Positions 50,936 through 60,290 of a stretch of DNA of 64,000 bases are shown here, piece by piece. The DNA is from Parvibaculum sp045863935 (lineage in GTDB: Bacteria; Pseudomonadota; Alphaproteobacteria; Parvibaculales; Parvibaculaceae). The notes beneath the pieces are model-generated. The model made no database searches, had not been told where the DNA came from, and saw only the letters and a program-made list of their open reading frames with translations. The position numbers and the translations under genes were made by a program. Each line of letters starts with the position of its first letter. The first letter of the stretch is position 1. Where the stretch lies: contig NZ_BTVP01000009.1 in NCBI RefSeq assembly GCF_045863935.1, positions 38,327 through 102,326 on the forward strand. Direction: 5' to 3'.

Positions 50936-52444
50936 ATGAAGCGCGAGGAAACGGAAGTTCTGATCGTCGGGCTTGGGCCCGTGGGTGCGGCGCTCGGCGT
51001 CTATCTCGGACGCATGGGCGTGAGCGCCATCGCCATCGAACGCGACAAGGACGTCTATCCCTTGCCGCGTGCCGCGCATCTCGATCACGAGACGATGCGT
51101 CTTCTCCACCTCGCGGGCGGGGCGGAAGCCGTTGCACGGGCGAGCCAGCCGCTCTCCTCCTACGAGTTCCGCAATGCGGCGGGCGAGCTCCTCATGGGCT
51201 TCAAGCCGACAGGCGATCTTGCGCCGACGGGCTGGCCCTGGTCCTCCATGTTTCACCAGCCGACGCTCGAGCATGCGTTGCGGGCGCGCCTCGCGGAAAT
51301 GCCCACGGTCTCCACGCGCCTCTGCCACGCGCTCAAGACCTATGAAACGGCGGGCGAGGGCATCCTTGCCGAGATCGAAGGGCCCGAAGGCGCTTATGAG
51401 GTCGCGGCGCGTTTCATTGTCGGCTGCGACGGCGGCAACAGCACGGTGCGCCGCAAGGCAGGCATCGAGTTCGACGATATGGGTTTCGACGAACCCTGGC
51501 TCGTCATCGACACGGTATTGAAGAATGGCGTGACGCGCCTGTCGACCGTCGGTCTTCAGCATTGCGATCCCGCGCGTCCGGTCACCTCGATGCCGATGGC
51601 GCCCGGCCGTCACCGTTTCGAGATCATGCTGCTGCCCGGCGAAAAGCCGGAAGACGTCGTCTCGGACGAGGCGATCGCCGCCATGATCGCCCCTTATGCC
51701 GACGCCTCCGCGCTCGAGGTCGAGCGCCGCGCCGTCTACCGCTTCCACGCGCTCATCGCGAAGACATGGCGCATGGGCCCCGTCATTCTCGCGGGCGATG
51801 CCGCGCATCAGATGCCGCCCTTCCTGGGGCAGGGCCTCTGCTCGGGCACGCGGGATGCGGCGAACCTTGCCTTCAAGATCGAGGCCGTGCTGCGCGGGCG
51901 CGCCGGTGAGGCGCTCCTCGACAGCTATCAGGTGGAGCGCGAGCCGCATGTGCGCATGATCACGGAAATGGCCGTTTCGATGGGCCGGGTCGTCTGCACG
52001 CAGGATGCCGAAGCCGCGCGCCAGCGCGACGCGCAGATGCTGGCCGCGCCCGAAGACAAGCGCATCAGCCCCTTGCTCTCGGTCGACGGCATCAAGTCCG
52101 GCATCCTCGAAAGCGGCGGCGCCATCGCGCCAGATCCGGGCTTCGGCACAGCTCATGAAAAGAGCCGCCTCGACGATGCGGCGGGCTATGCGGCCCTGCT
52201 GATCGTCCGCGAGGAAAGCGAAGCGTCGCGCGCCTTCGCGGGCTCCGGCGGCTTCGTGGCCCGGCTCGGTGCGCTGCCCGACGCGTCAGGTCGTCTCGCG
52301 GCGCTCATCGGCGACCGTCAGGCCGTCCTCGTCCGTCCCGACCGCTATGTCTTCGGCACGGGCGAAGCGTCCACCCTCGTGGCTGCGTGGAATGCCTATC
52401 TCGCCAGCGGCGTCGCGCGCGCGGAGACGATCGCCGCCGCCTGA
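50936..52444 (+). CDS. FAD-dependent aromatic hydroxylase (MhpA-like)
   Basis: 502 residues. The FAD-binding VLIVGLGPVGAALGVYLGRMG is at the N-terminus, the DG motif in RFIVGCDGGNSTVRRKAG, and the GD motif in VILAGDAAHQMPPFLGQGLCSG. The C-terminal thioredoxin-like domain is typical of phenol and 3-hydroxyphenylpropionate hydroxylases. It would add the second hydroxyl group needed for the extradiol dioxygenase encoded in the same operon. The exact substrate is open. Confidence 0.92.
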   Translation: MKREETEVLIVGLGPVGAALGVYLGRMGVSAIAIERDKDVYPLPRAAHLDHETMRLLHLAGGAEAVARASQPLSSYEFRNAAGELLMGFKPTGDLAPTGWPWSSMFHQPTLEHALRARLAEMPTVSTRLCHALKTYETAGEGILAEIEGPEGAYEVAARFIVGCDGGNSTVRRKAGIEFDDMGFDEPWLVIDTVLKNGVTRLSTVGLQHCDPARPVTSMPMAPGRHRFEIMLLPGEKPEDVVSDEAIAAMIAPYADASALEVERRAVYRFHALIAKTWRMGPVILAGDAAHQMPPFLGQGLCSGTRDAANLAFKIEAVLRGRAGEALLDSYQVEREPHVRMITEMAVSMGRVVCTQDAEAARQRDAQMLAAPEDKRISPLLSVDGIKSGILESGGAIAPDPGFGTAHEKSRLDDAAGYAALLIVREESEASRAFAGSGGFVARLGALPDASGRLAALIGDRQAVLVRPDRYVFGTGEASTLVAAWNAYLASGVARAETIAAA

Positions 52445-52520
52445 AATCTGCTAGGCGCGGGGCCCGGCTTCTGTTCATACTTCTCCCGTGGGTTTCGACG
52501 CACAGGGGAGGAGAGAGAAG

Positions 52521-53312
52521 ATGACGGATATGTCTTCCGGCGCTCCCGCGCCGGGCGTTGCGGGGCAACCTGTACACACGATGGAGATACGCGATCTCGT
52601 TGCCGCTCTGCGCGCCGGTCTTCGCGATTTCTTCCGTGCGCCGCTTTTCGGCCTCGCCATCGGCGGCGCCTTCGCGGCGATCGGCGCGGTCATTGTCCTG
52701 TCGCTGACCACTTGGGACATGCCCTGGCTCATCTATCCCTTCGCCATCGGCTTTCCGCTGGTCGGGCCGTTTGCCGCCGTCGGTCTCTACGAGGTGAGCC
52801 GATGTCTCGCCGCGGGCGAACGTCCCTCCTGGCGCGGCGTCTTCGCCGTCATCTGGGCGCAGCGGCGGCGCGAGGTTTCCTGGATGGCCTTCGTGATGCT
52901 CTTCGTCTTCTGGGTCTGGATGTATCAGGTCCGCCTGCTGATCGCGCTCTGTCTCGGCCTCATCTCCTTTGCCTCCTTCGAGCAATTCGTGACGGTGGTC
53001 TTCACCACGCCGCAGGGGCTCCTCTTCCTTGCGCTCGGCCATGCCGTCGGCGCGGTGCTGGCGATGGTTCTCTTCTCGATCACCGTCTTCTCGATCCCGC
53101 TTCTGCTTGAACGCGACATCGATATCGTCACCGCCATGATCGCGTCCGTGAAGGCCGTGCTGCAGAGCCCCTTCGTGATGCTCGGCTGGGGCGTCTTCGT
53201 GACGCTTTGCGTGCTCGCCGCGTCGGTTCCGCTCTTTCTGGGGCTTGTCGTCGTCCTACCGGTGTTCGGGCACGCAACCTGGCATCTCTACCGCCGCGCC
53301 ATGCCGCAATAG
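52521..53312 (+). CDS. DUF2189 integral membrane protein (copy 2)
   Basis: 263 residues from the ATG at 52521, with GAGGAG upstream. The order of about six membrane segments and the motifs VGPFAAVGLYEVSRCLAAG, IPLLLERDIDIVTAMIASVKAV and LPVFGHATWHLYRR match the gene at 31287-32087 one for one. This indicates a paralogous pair. Function is unknown. It lies alone after the aromatic operon and ends at a shared bidirectional terminator. Confidence 0.85.
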   Translation: MTDMSSGAPAPGVAGQPVHTMEIRDLVAALRAGLRDFFRAPLFGLAIGGAFAAIGAVIVLSLTTWDMPWLIYPFAIGFPLVGPFAAVGLYEVSRCLAAGERPSWRGVFAVIWAQRRREVSWMAFVMLFVFWVWMYQVRLLIALCLGLISFASFEQFVTVVFTTPQGLLFLALGHAVGAVLAMVLFSITVFSIPLLLERDIDIVTAMIASVKAVLQSPFVMLGWGVFVTLCVLAASVPLFLGLVVVLPVFGHATWHLYRRAMPQ

Positions 53313-53319
53313 GCGCATG

Positions 53320-53349
53320 AAAAAGGCGGCCCGCACGAGCCGCCTTTTC
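53320..53349. terminator. Bidirectional intrinsic terminator
   Basis: AAAAGGCGGC (53321-53330) pairs with GCCGCCTTTT (53339-53348) around an 8-nt loop. The A/T tails allow it to serve both the DUF2189 gene (forward) and the P450 gene (reverse). Confidence 0.85.
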
Positions 53350-53368
53350 CTTGTCGGTGGCGTCGCCC

Positions 53369-54636
53369 TCACGCCGCCTTGCGCTTCATCGAGTAGCGCA
53401 CGGGCAAACGCTTCAACCCGCTCACGAAGCTCGCCTCCACGAAGGCCGGCTCGCCCGCGAGTTCGATATGGTCGAGCCGCGCCAGCAGTTCCTTGTAGAG
53501 CGCACGGATTTCCATTTTCGCCAGATGCTGGCCGAGGCAGAGATGCGCGCCATAGCCGAAAGCGAGGTGCTTGTTCGGCGAACGCTCGATCCGGAAAGCG
53601 AAAGGATCGTCGAAGGCGTCCTCGTCGCGGTTCGCCGACCAGTAGCACATGAGCAGATTGTCGCCCGCCTTGATCTTCTGGCCGCGCAATTCGTAGTCGA
53701 CGGCCGCCGTGCGGAAGAAGTGCTTCACCGGCGTCGTCCAGCGGATCATCTCGTCGATGGCGCCGCCCAGATATTTTTCCGGATCGGATTTCAGCTTCGC
53801 GAACTCTTCCGGGTTCTGCATCAGCGCGAGAAGGCCGCCCGCTGCCGTCGAGCTCGTCGTGTCGTGGCCCGCCGTCGCCACGATGATGTAGTAGGACATG
53901 GCTTCGAGATGCCCGATGGGCTCGCCGTCGATGGTCGCATTGGCGATCACGCTCGCCACGTCGTCGCGCGGGTTCTTGCGGCGGTCTTTCGTCATTGCGT
54001 TGAGGTAGTTGAAGAACTCGGTCACCGTTTTGACGGTTCGGTCGCATCGGGGCGCTTCATGTCGGGGTCGGTCGAGCCGAACAGTTCCTGCGTCAGCTTC
54101 AGCATGATCGGTTCGTCTTCCTCCGGCACGCCCAGCACCGTCATGATGACACGCAGCGGATACCAGACCGCCACGTCCGAGACGAAGTCGCATTCGCCGC
54201 CCTTCGCTTCCAGCCGGTCGATATATTTCTCGGCCAGCGCATCGACGCGGACCGAAATCGCCTTGAGGTTCGGCGGCATGAACCAGGCCTGCGTCAGGCC
54301 CCGGTAGTCGCGGTGGTCCGGATCGTCCATGTCGACCAGTGAGCGGATGAGCTTCGCCTCGCCGCCGGTGAACTTCTTCACCTCTTCCTCCAGTTCGATC
54401 GACTGCAGCGTGAGGCGCGGATCGTTCAGGAACTTGCCGGTCTGGCGCTCCACTTCCATGATGTCGGCATGCTTCGACACGGTCCAGAAGGGACGGAAGC
54501 CGTCGGGCTCCGTCCAGCGCACGGGCTCTTCCGCGCGCAGTTTCGTGAAGAGCTCGTGAAACGCGTCGACATGCGCATAGGTCTTCGGGTTCACGATCGC
54601 ATTGTCGATTTTCTTGTCGCTCGTTTTGTCGCTCAT
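53369..54636 (-). pseudogene. Cytochrome P450 (bacterial class I, CYP108-like), frameshifted
   Basis: The N-terminal half reads from the ATG at 54634-54636 (MSDKTSDKKIDN) to about codon 200, then meets a TGA at 54022. The rest continues in another frame (KTVTEFFNYLNAMTKD ...) to 53369. One extra base in the reverse-strand AAAA run at 54028-54031 would restore a 422-residue protein, reading ...DATEPSKTVTEFF. All P450 marks are present: AGHDTTSS (I helix), EMIRW (ExxR), and FGYGAHLCLGQ with the haem Cys. This is either a real one-base deletion or a homopolymer sequencing error. A terpenoid or alkyl substrate would fit CYP108-like enzymes, but this is inference. Confidence 0.88.
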
Positions 54637-54955
54637 GGGGGTCCTCCGGGGTGTTTCGCCTGTTCCTTTTCACCGGGTAGCGGTGCAAATTCGGACAGCC
54701 GGTCCATGGGACCGCACCGACGCTGCGTAAACCGGCAAGTTGTTGTGTTACAAGGCTTTCTTTCAACTCTGGGCACAGATTTGCGAACTTGCAAGGGGCA
54801 GTTTCCGGCTGGACAAGGTGCGCCCCGTGTAGAAGATGTGCGGCAAATATGCGGACAAGATGGTTGCCGAAACCGACCGTGTATATACATATCAGGAAGC
54901 GTCATCGCGTGAGCCCGCGTTCCGGGCCGGGCGAGCAAACCAGGGAGAGAAGATC
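54637..54955. other. Divergent intergenic region between P450 and thiolase
   Basis: 319 nt without a gene. The stretch at 54880-54889, TGTATATACA, is a perfect 10-bp palindrome within an AT-rich patch and could be part of a promoter or operator for the thiolase gene. No convincing -35/-10 pair was found. AGGGAGAGAAG before 54956 is the thiolase ribosome site. Confidence 0.45.
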
Positions 54956-56128
<1,173 letters not shown>

Positions 56129-56151
56129 GGCTCTCGAACTCCTCGAACCGG

Positions 56152-56183
56152 AAGGGCGGTGCAGTGATGCGCCGCCCTTTTTT
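56152..56183 (+). terminator. Intrinsic terminator of the thiolase gene
   Basis: AAGGGCGG (56152-56159) pairs with CCGCCCTT (56172-56179), followed by T residues. Confidence 0.82.
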
Positions 56184-56232
56184 CATGCGCTTCGTCTATA
56201 GTTTGCAGGGAACGAGGGAGGAGGGGCCAGCC

Positions 56233-56958
56233 ATGTCGACCGGGCAGAGCAACAGCCGTAACGAGCGCCATTTCTGCGTCCTGTGCGGACCGGGCAAGCG
56301 GCATGGCAGCCTCGTCCCGATCTCCTCCATCCGCGAGCCGATCCTCGAGCTCATTCGCGCGGAACATCCGGATCTTTCGCCGGATGCCCGCATTTGCCGC
56401 GATCACCTGAACCGCTTCCGCGATCTCTATGTCCGCCGCGCCATCGAGGCGGATAAGGGCCAGCTCGACGAGCTTGAAAGCGAGGTGCTGCGCAGCCTCA
56501 AGGAAAACGACATCGTCGCGGAGAACGCGGAAGAGATTTTCGAGGGCACGTTGACGCTCGGCGAGCGGCTGTCGGACGTCATTGCGAGCTTCGGCGGCAG
56601 CTGGCGCTTCATCATCTTTTTCGGCGCGGTTCTCTTCGGCTGGATCGCGCTCAATGTCGTGGGGCTCTTCGCCCGGCCCTTCGACCCCTATCCCTTCATC
56701 CTGCTCAACCTGGTGCTCTCCTGTCTTGCCGCCCTCCAGGCTCCCATCATCATGATGAGCCAGAACCGGCAGGAAGCGCGCGACCGGATCAGGGCCAAGA
56801 ACGACTACAAGATCAATCTCAAAGCCGAACTCGAAATCCGCCATCTGCACGAGAAACTCGATCATCTGCTGATCCATCAATGGCAGAGGCTCATGGAAAT
56901 CCAGCAGATCCAGGTCGAGCTCATGAACGAGATCGCGCATCGCGAAGGCCACCGCTGA
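56233..56958 (+). CDS. DUF1003 membrane protein
   Basis: 241 residues from the ATG at 56233, with GGGAGGAGG upstream. An N-terminal zinc-ribbon-like part (FCVLCG ... RICRDHL) precedes a helix-rich linker (ADKGQLDELESEVLRSLKEN) and the DUF1003 core. The core has two membrane helices (WRFIIFFGAVLFGWIALNV, PFILLNLVLSCLAALQAPIIMMS) and the conserved MSQNRQEARDR, then a coiled coil (LKAELEIRHLHEKLDHLL). Function is unknown; it is inner-membrane located. Confidence 0.88.
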   Translation: MSTGQSNSRNERHFCVLCGPGKRHGSLVPISSIREPILELIRAEHPDLSPDARICRDHLNRFRDLYVRRAIEADKGQLDELESEVLRSLKENDIVAENAEEIFEGTLTLGERLSDVIASFGGSWRFIIFFGAVLFGWIALNVVGLFARPFDPYPFILLNLVLSCLAALQAPIIMMSQNRQEARDRIRAKNDYKINLKAELEIRHLHEKLDHLLIHQWQRLMEIQQIQVELMNEIAHREGHR

Positions 56959-57081
56959 TCCCTCCGGCCGCAGTGGATTCGTACTACGCATTTTTGCCAT
57001 GCATCTGTTAAACTGGCTCAAAATGTTCCCGGGGGGAGGCCCGCCCTGAGGGCGGGGCCAAAGAATGAAGAAACCAGACGC

Positions 57082-57810
57082 ATGAAGATGAAGGAACTGG
57101 AGGCCGCGACCGGTATCGGGCGCGAGACCATCCGCTATTACATCCGCGAGGGGCTCCTGCCGGAGCCCGTCCGGCCGAAGCGCAATGTCGCAGCCTATGG
57201 GCGCGAGCATGTGAAGCGGCTCAACCTCATCCGCAAGCTCCAGCAGGAGCGCCACCTGCCGCTCTCCGTCATCCGCACCATCGTCACCTCCGAGACGGGG
57301 GAGCCCGAGGGCGGCTTCGAGGCGCTGATCGGGCTTGAGGTGGCGATGGGCCCGCTGCTTGCCGACGGGCGCAACCTCGCGCCGAGAAAGCTTACCGATG
57401 TTGCGAAGGACACCGGCCTCGGGATCGACGAGATCCGCACCTTCGCCGAAATCGGCCTCATCCATATCGACAAGCGCGACGGCGGCGAATGGCTCAACCA
57501 GCGCAATGTCCGCATCATGGAGATCATCGCGCAGACCCGCGCTGACGGTTTCACGCCCGATATCGGCTACACGACCGAGAGCTACGAGTTCTATCCGCAG
57601 ATGATCGAATTGCTGGCGCGGCGCGCCGTCGTCGGCTTCTACTCGCGCCTCGGCGACAAGCTCGACCAGCCCGCCGCCGCGAAGCTCGCGGTGAACGGCA
57701 TCCGCACCTTAAGCGAAATGGTGCCGCTCATCCTGATCGACCGCATCGTGCGCATGGTGGAGAGGGTGTCGGAAAGCGGCGTGCTGCCGGCGGAAGAGGA
57801 TGAGGTTTAG
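57082..57810 (+). CDS. MerR-family regulator with two MerR-type HTH segments
   Basis: 242 residues. The first HTH is at residues 1-70 (MKMKELEAATGIGRETIRYYIREGLLP). A second MerR-like segment lies at about 100-155 (LTDVAKDTGLGIDEIRTFAEIGLI ... NVRIMEIIAQTRADGFTPD). The C-terminal helical part (to 242) has no ligand Cys cluster. A GC-rich hairpin (57038-57059) sits in the leader. Adjacent targets could be the DUF1003 gene or genes elsewhere; no operator was recognised. Double-HTH MerR proteins are unusual. Confidence 0.88.
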   Translation: MKMKELEAATGIGRETIRYYIREGLLPEPVRPKRNVAAYGREHVKRLNLIRKLQQERHLPLSVIRTIVTSETGEPEGGFEALIGLEVAMGPLLADGRNLAPRKLTDVAKDTGLGIDEIRTFAEIGLIHIDKRDGGEWLNQRNVRIMEIIAQTRADGFTPDIGYTTESYEFYPQMIELLARRAVVGFYSRLGDKLDQPAAAKLAVNGIRTLSEMVPLILIDRIVRMVERVSESGVLPAEEDEV

Positions 57811-57859
57811 AGGGGGCGGTTTTCAATTGCCGTACCTGCCGCCTTCCATTCAATAACAA

Positions 57860-57891
57860 CCGTCATGGCCCGCTTTATGCGGGCCATCCAC
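57860..57891. repeat. REP-like palindrome, left flank of GIY-YIG element
   Basis: A 32-bp element CCGTCATGGCCCG-(7 nt)-CGGGCCATCCAC. It matches the reverse complement of 58248-58279 at 28 of 32 positions, so the two form an inverted pair. GGCCCG/CGGGCC also pair within the element as a hairpin. Confidence 0.88.
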
Positions 57892-57952
57892 ATCTTCCTT
57901 TCTTGTTGCTTTCTTCTGGCATAGCGCCGCCCTCTCTTGGCAAACTGCCAGC

Positions 57953-58243
57953 ATGAAAGGCGGCTGGGTCTACATCGTCACAAACAAGCGAGACGGGACG
58001 CTCTATATCGGCGTGACATCCGACATACGCCGCAGAGCCTCGGAACACAGGAATGGAACCTATCCGGGATTCAGCAAGCGGTACGGCCTGAAGCGCCTTG
58101 TCTATATGGAACGCCACGAAGAAATCGAAGGCGCCATTGCGCGTGAAACCCGGATGAAGAAATGACCGCGCGCATGGAAGGTGCGACTGATCCATGAGGC
58201 GAACCCCGGCTGGGACGACCTGTTTGAGGAGTTGAATCAGTAA
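57953..58243 (+). pseudogene. GIY-YIG nuclease-domain gene with Trp-to-stop mutation
   Basis: The ATG at 57953 begins MKGGWVYIVTNKRDGTLYIGVTSDIRRR, the GIY-YIG motif with its Arg. A TGA at 58163-58165 follows RETRMKK after 70 residues. The frame then continues PRAWKVRLIHEANPGWDDLFEELNQ to TAA at 58241-58243. The intact homologue at 63543 has NIKHWSRAW at this point, so TGA replaces TGG, a one-base nonsense change in an otherwise intact 96-residue gene. The gene is enclosed by a near-identical 32-bp inverted repeat pair with the right copy 5 nt past the stop. A 70-residue product keeps the Tyr and Arg motifs but loses the last conserved part. Confidence 0.88.
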
Positions 58244-58247
58244 AGAC

Positions 58248-58279
58248 GTGGATGGCCCGGACAAGCCGGGCCATGACGG
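58248..58279. repeat. REP-like palindrome, right flank of GIY-YIG element
   Basis: GTGGATGGCCCGG (58248-58260) and CCGGGCCATGACGG (58266-58279) around a 5-nt loop, the inverted partner of 57860-57891. It is followed by CCTTTTTT, so its hairpin may also end transcription. Confidence 0.88.
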
Positions 58280-58328
58280 CCTTTTTTACTCCTGGAGAAT
58301 CAGGACACAACCCGAACCTTCTCTCCCC

Positions 58329-59417
58329 TCAGTCCCCCAGCACCAGCGTGTCGGCCTTGCGCCAGTAAACCCAGTCCTCCTCGCCTGCCTTGAAGGTGAA
58401 CTCCTCGATGTCGCTCGACAGGTTGGAGATGTCGGCCTGCAGCGGCTGGGCAAGGCCGATGTCGAAGAAGACGTTCGAGTAGCTGCCGAAATAGGCGACT
58501 TCGCCGACCTTGCCCTTCACCTTGATGATGTCCGGCTCCATCGGCTCCTTCTCGGAGACGAAAATCTTTTCCGGCCGCACGGCGAGCGCCACCTTGCCGG
58601 TCGCGCTTCCCTTCAGCGTCACCTCGCCGAGGATGGGCGCCGTCACCTTCACCTCGCCGTCGCCCGCCGCCACCGCGTCGCCGTCGATCATGTTGATCTT
58701 GCCGATGAAGTCCGCGACGAAGCGGTTCGCGGGTGCTTCGTATAGCGGCGCGGGTGCTGCCACCTGCTGCACGGTGCCGGCGTTCATCACAGCGATGCGG
58801 TTCGCCATCGACAGGGCTTCCGACTGGTCATGCGTCACGATCACGAAGGTGATGCCGACCGTCTTCTGGAGGCGCACCAGTTCGAGCTGCATCGCCTCGC
58901 GCAGCTTCGCGTCGAGCGCCGACAGGGGCTCGTCGAGGAGCAGCACGGAGGGGCGCTTCACGAGTGCGCGGGCGAGCGCGACGCGCTGGCGCTGGCCGCC
59001 CGACATTTCGTCCGGCATGCGCTTGCCGAGGTGGCCGAGTTTCACGAGGTCGAGGGCTTCGGCCACGCGCTCCCGGATTTCCTTCGCCGGGCGGCGGTCC
59101 ATCTTGAGCCCGTAGGCGACGTTCTGCTCGACCGACATGTGCGGGAAGACGGCATAGGACTGGAACACCATGTTGATCGGCCGCTTGTTCGGCGCGACGG
59201 TCGACATGTCATGTCCGTCGATGATGACCTTGCCTTCGGTCGGCACCTCGAAGCCCGCCAGCATCCGCAGCAGCGTGGTCTTGCCGCAACCCGAAGGGCC
59301 GAGCAGCGCGAAGAACTCGCCGCGCTTCACCTCCAGGTTCACCCGGTCGACCGCCTTCACGTTGCCGCCGAAAATCTTGCTGACGTTTTCTATCCGGATA
59401 ATGGGTTCGTCGGTCAT
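58329..59417 (-). CDS. potA: Spermidine/putrescine ABC transporter ATP-binding protein PotA
   Basis: 362 residues. The ATPase domain has GPSGCGKTTLLRMLAG (Walker A), MSGGQRQRVALARAL (signature), LLLDEPLSALD (Walker B) and the switch His in VTHDQSEAL. The C-terminal TOBE domain (about 240-362) is typical of PotA. It energises the PotBC channel. It follows potC by 18 nt and is last in the potDBCA operon. Confidence 0.94.
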   Translation of the reverse strand: MTDEPIIRIENVSKIFGGNVKAVDRVNLEVKRGEFFALLGPSGCGKTTLLRMLAGFEVPTEGKVIIDGHDMSTVAPNKRPINMVFQSYAVFPHMSVEQNVAYGLKMDRRPAKEIRERVAEALDLVKLGHLGKRMPDEMSGGQRQRVALARALVKRPSVLLLDEPLSALDAKLREAMQLELVRLQKTVGITFVIVTHDQSEALSMANRIAVMNAGTVQQVAAPAPLYEAPANRFVADFIGKINMIDGDAVAAGDGEVKVTAPILGEVTLKGSATGKVALAVRPEKIFVSEKEPMEPDIIKVKGKVGEVAYFGSYSNVFFDIGLAQPLQADISNLSSDIEEFTFKAGEEDWVYWRKADTLVLGD

Positions 59418-59435
59418 TGCGAAACTCGCTCAGGG

Positions 59436-60290
59436 TCAGTGCGCGGCGGAGCCGAGCATGTTGTTCCGGTTCTGCATCCGCAGCGCGAAGGCCGTGACGA
59501 CGAGCGTCAGCAGGATCAGCACGGTGGAGGCGGCGTTCACTTCCGGCGTCACCGAGAAACGAACCATGGAATAGATCTTCACCGGGAAGGTCACCGTGTC
59601 GGGACCGCTCGTGAAGAAGGTGATGACGAAGTCGTCGAGCGAAAGCGTGAAGGCGAGCAGCGCGCCCGCGATCAGCCCCGGCCTCATGTGCGGCACCACC
59701 ACGTCGTTGAAGACGCGGTATTCGCTGGCGCCCAGGTCGCGCGCGCATTCGGCGAGTTCCGGGTTGAAGCTTTCGAGCCGGGCGCGGATCACGATGGCCG
59801 CGAAGGGAAACGAGAAGGCGATATGCGCGATGGTGATGGCCGACAGGTTGAACGGCCACATCATGCCGGACGGCCAGCCGATGCGGGCGAAGAACACCAT
59901 CATCGCGACACCCATGCAGATTTCGGGGATCACGATGGGCAGGGCCATGCCGCCCTCGTAGATCGCCTTGCCCGGAAAGCGGTAGCGCCAGAGCACATAG
60001 GCCGTCAGCGCGCCGAGCACGGTCGAGAAGAGCGTCGTGAAAAGCGCAATGGTCAGCGAATTGCCGAAGGCGAGCATCAGCGCGTCGTTGTTGAAGAGCT
60101 TCACGTAATAGTCGGTCGTGAAGCCGCGCCAGACGACGTTGCGGCGGCTGTCGTTGAAGCTGAAGACGATGAGGCCGAGGATCGGCGCATAAAGGAAGAA
60201 GAGCGTCACGCCGACCGTGAGGCGCAGCGACAGGCGGCGCGAATAGTCGAGCGGGCCCATCGGGTCGGGGTTGCGCTTGAAAAGACTCAT
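59436..60290 (-). CDS. potC: Spermidine/putrescine ABC transporter permease PotC
   Basis: 284 residues from the ATG at 60288-60290. Six membrane segments are present, with the cytoplasmic EAA loop ECARDLGASEYRVFNDVVVPHMRPG, split around DLGAS, contacting PotA. The pattern FFLYAPILGLIVFSFNDS opens the protein. Its start overlaps the potB stop by four bases. Confidence 0.93.
   Translation of the reverse strand: MSLFKRNPDPMGPLDYSRRLSLRLTVGVTLFFLYAPILGLIVFSFNDSRRNVVWRGFTTDYYVKLFNNDALMLAFGNSLTIALFTTLFSTVLGALTAYVLWRYRFPGKAIYEGGMALPIVIPEICMGVAMMVFFARIGWPSGMMWPFNLSAITIAHIAFSFPFAAIVIRARLESFNPELAECARDLGASEYRVFNDVVVPHMRPGLIAGALLAFTLSLDDFVITFFTSGPDTVTFPVKIYSMVRFSVTPEVNAASTVLILLTLVVTAFALRMQNRNNMLGSAAH

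Noticed and set aside
49622..52156. Long reverse-strand open frame across the dioxygenase, FAH and hydroxylase genes
   Set aside because: It runs antisense through three well-recognised enzymes and has no family similarity; this is a GC-bias artefact.
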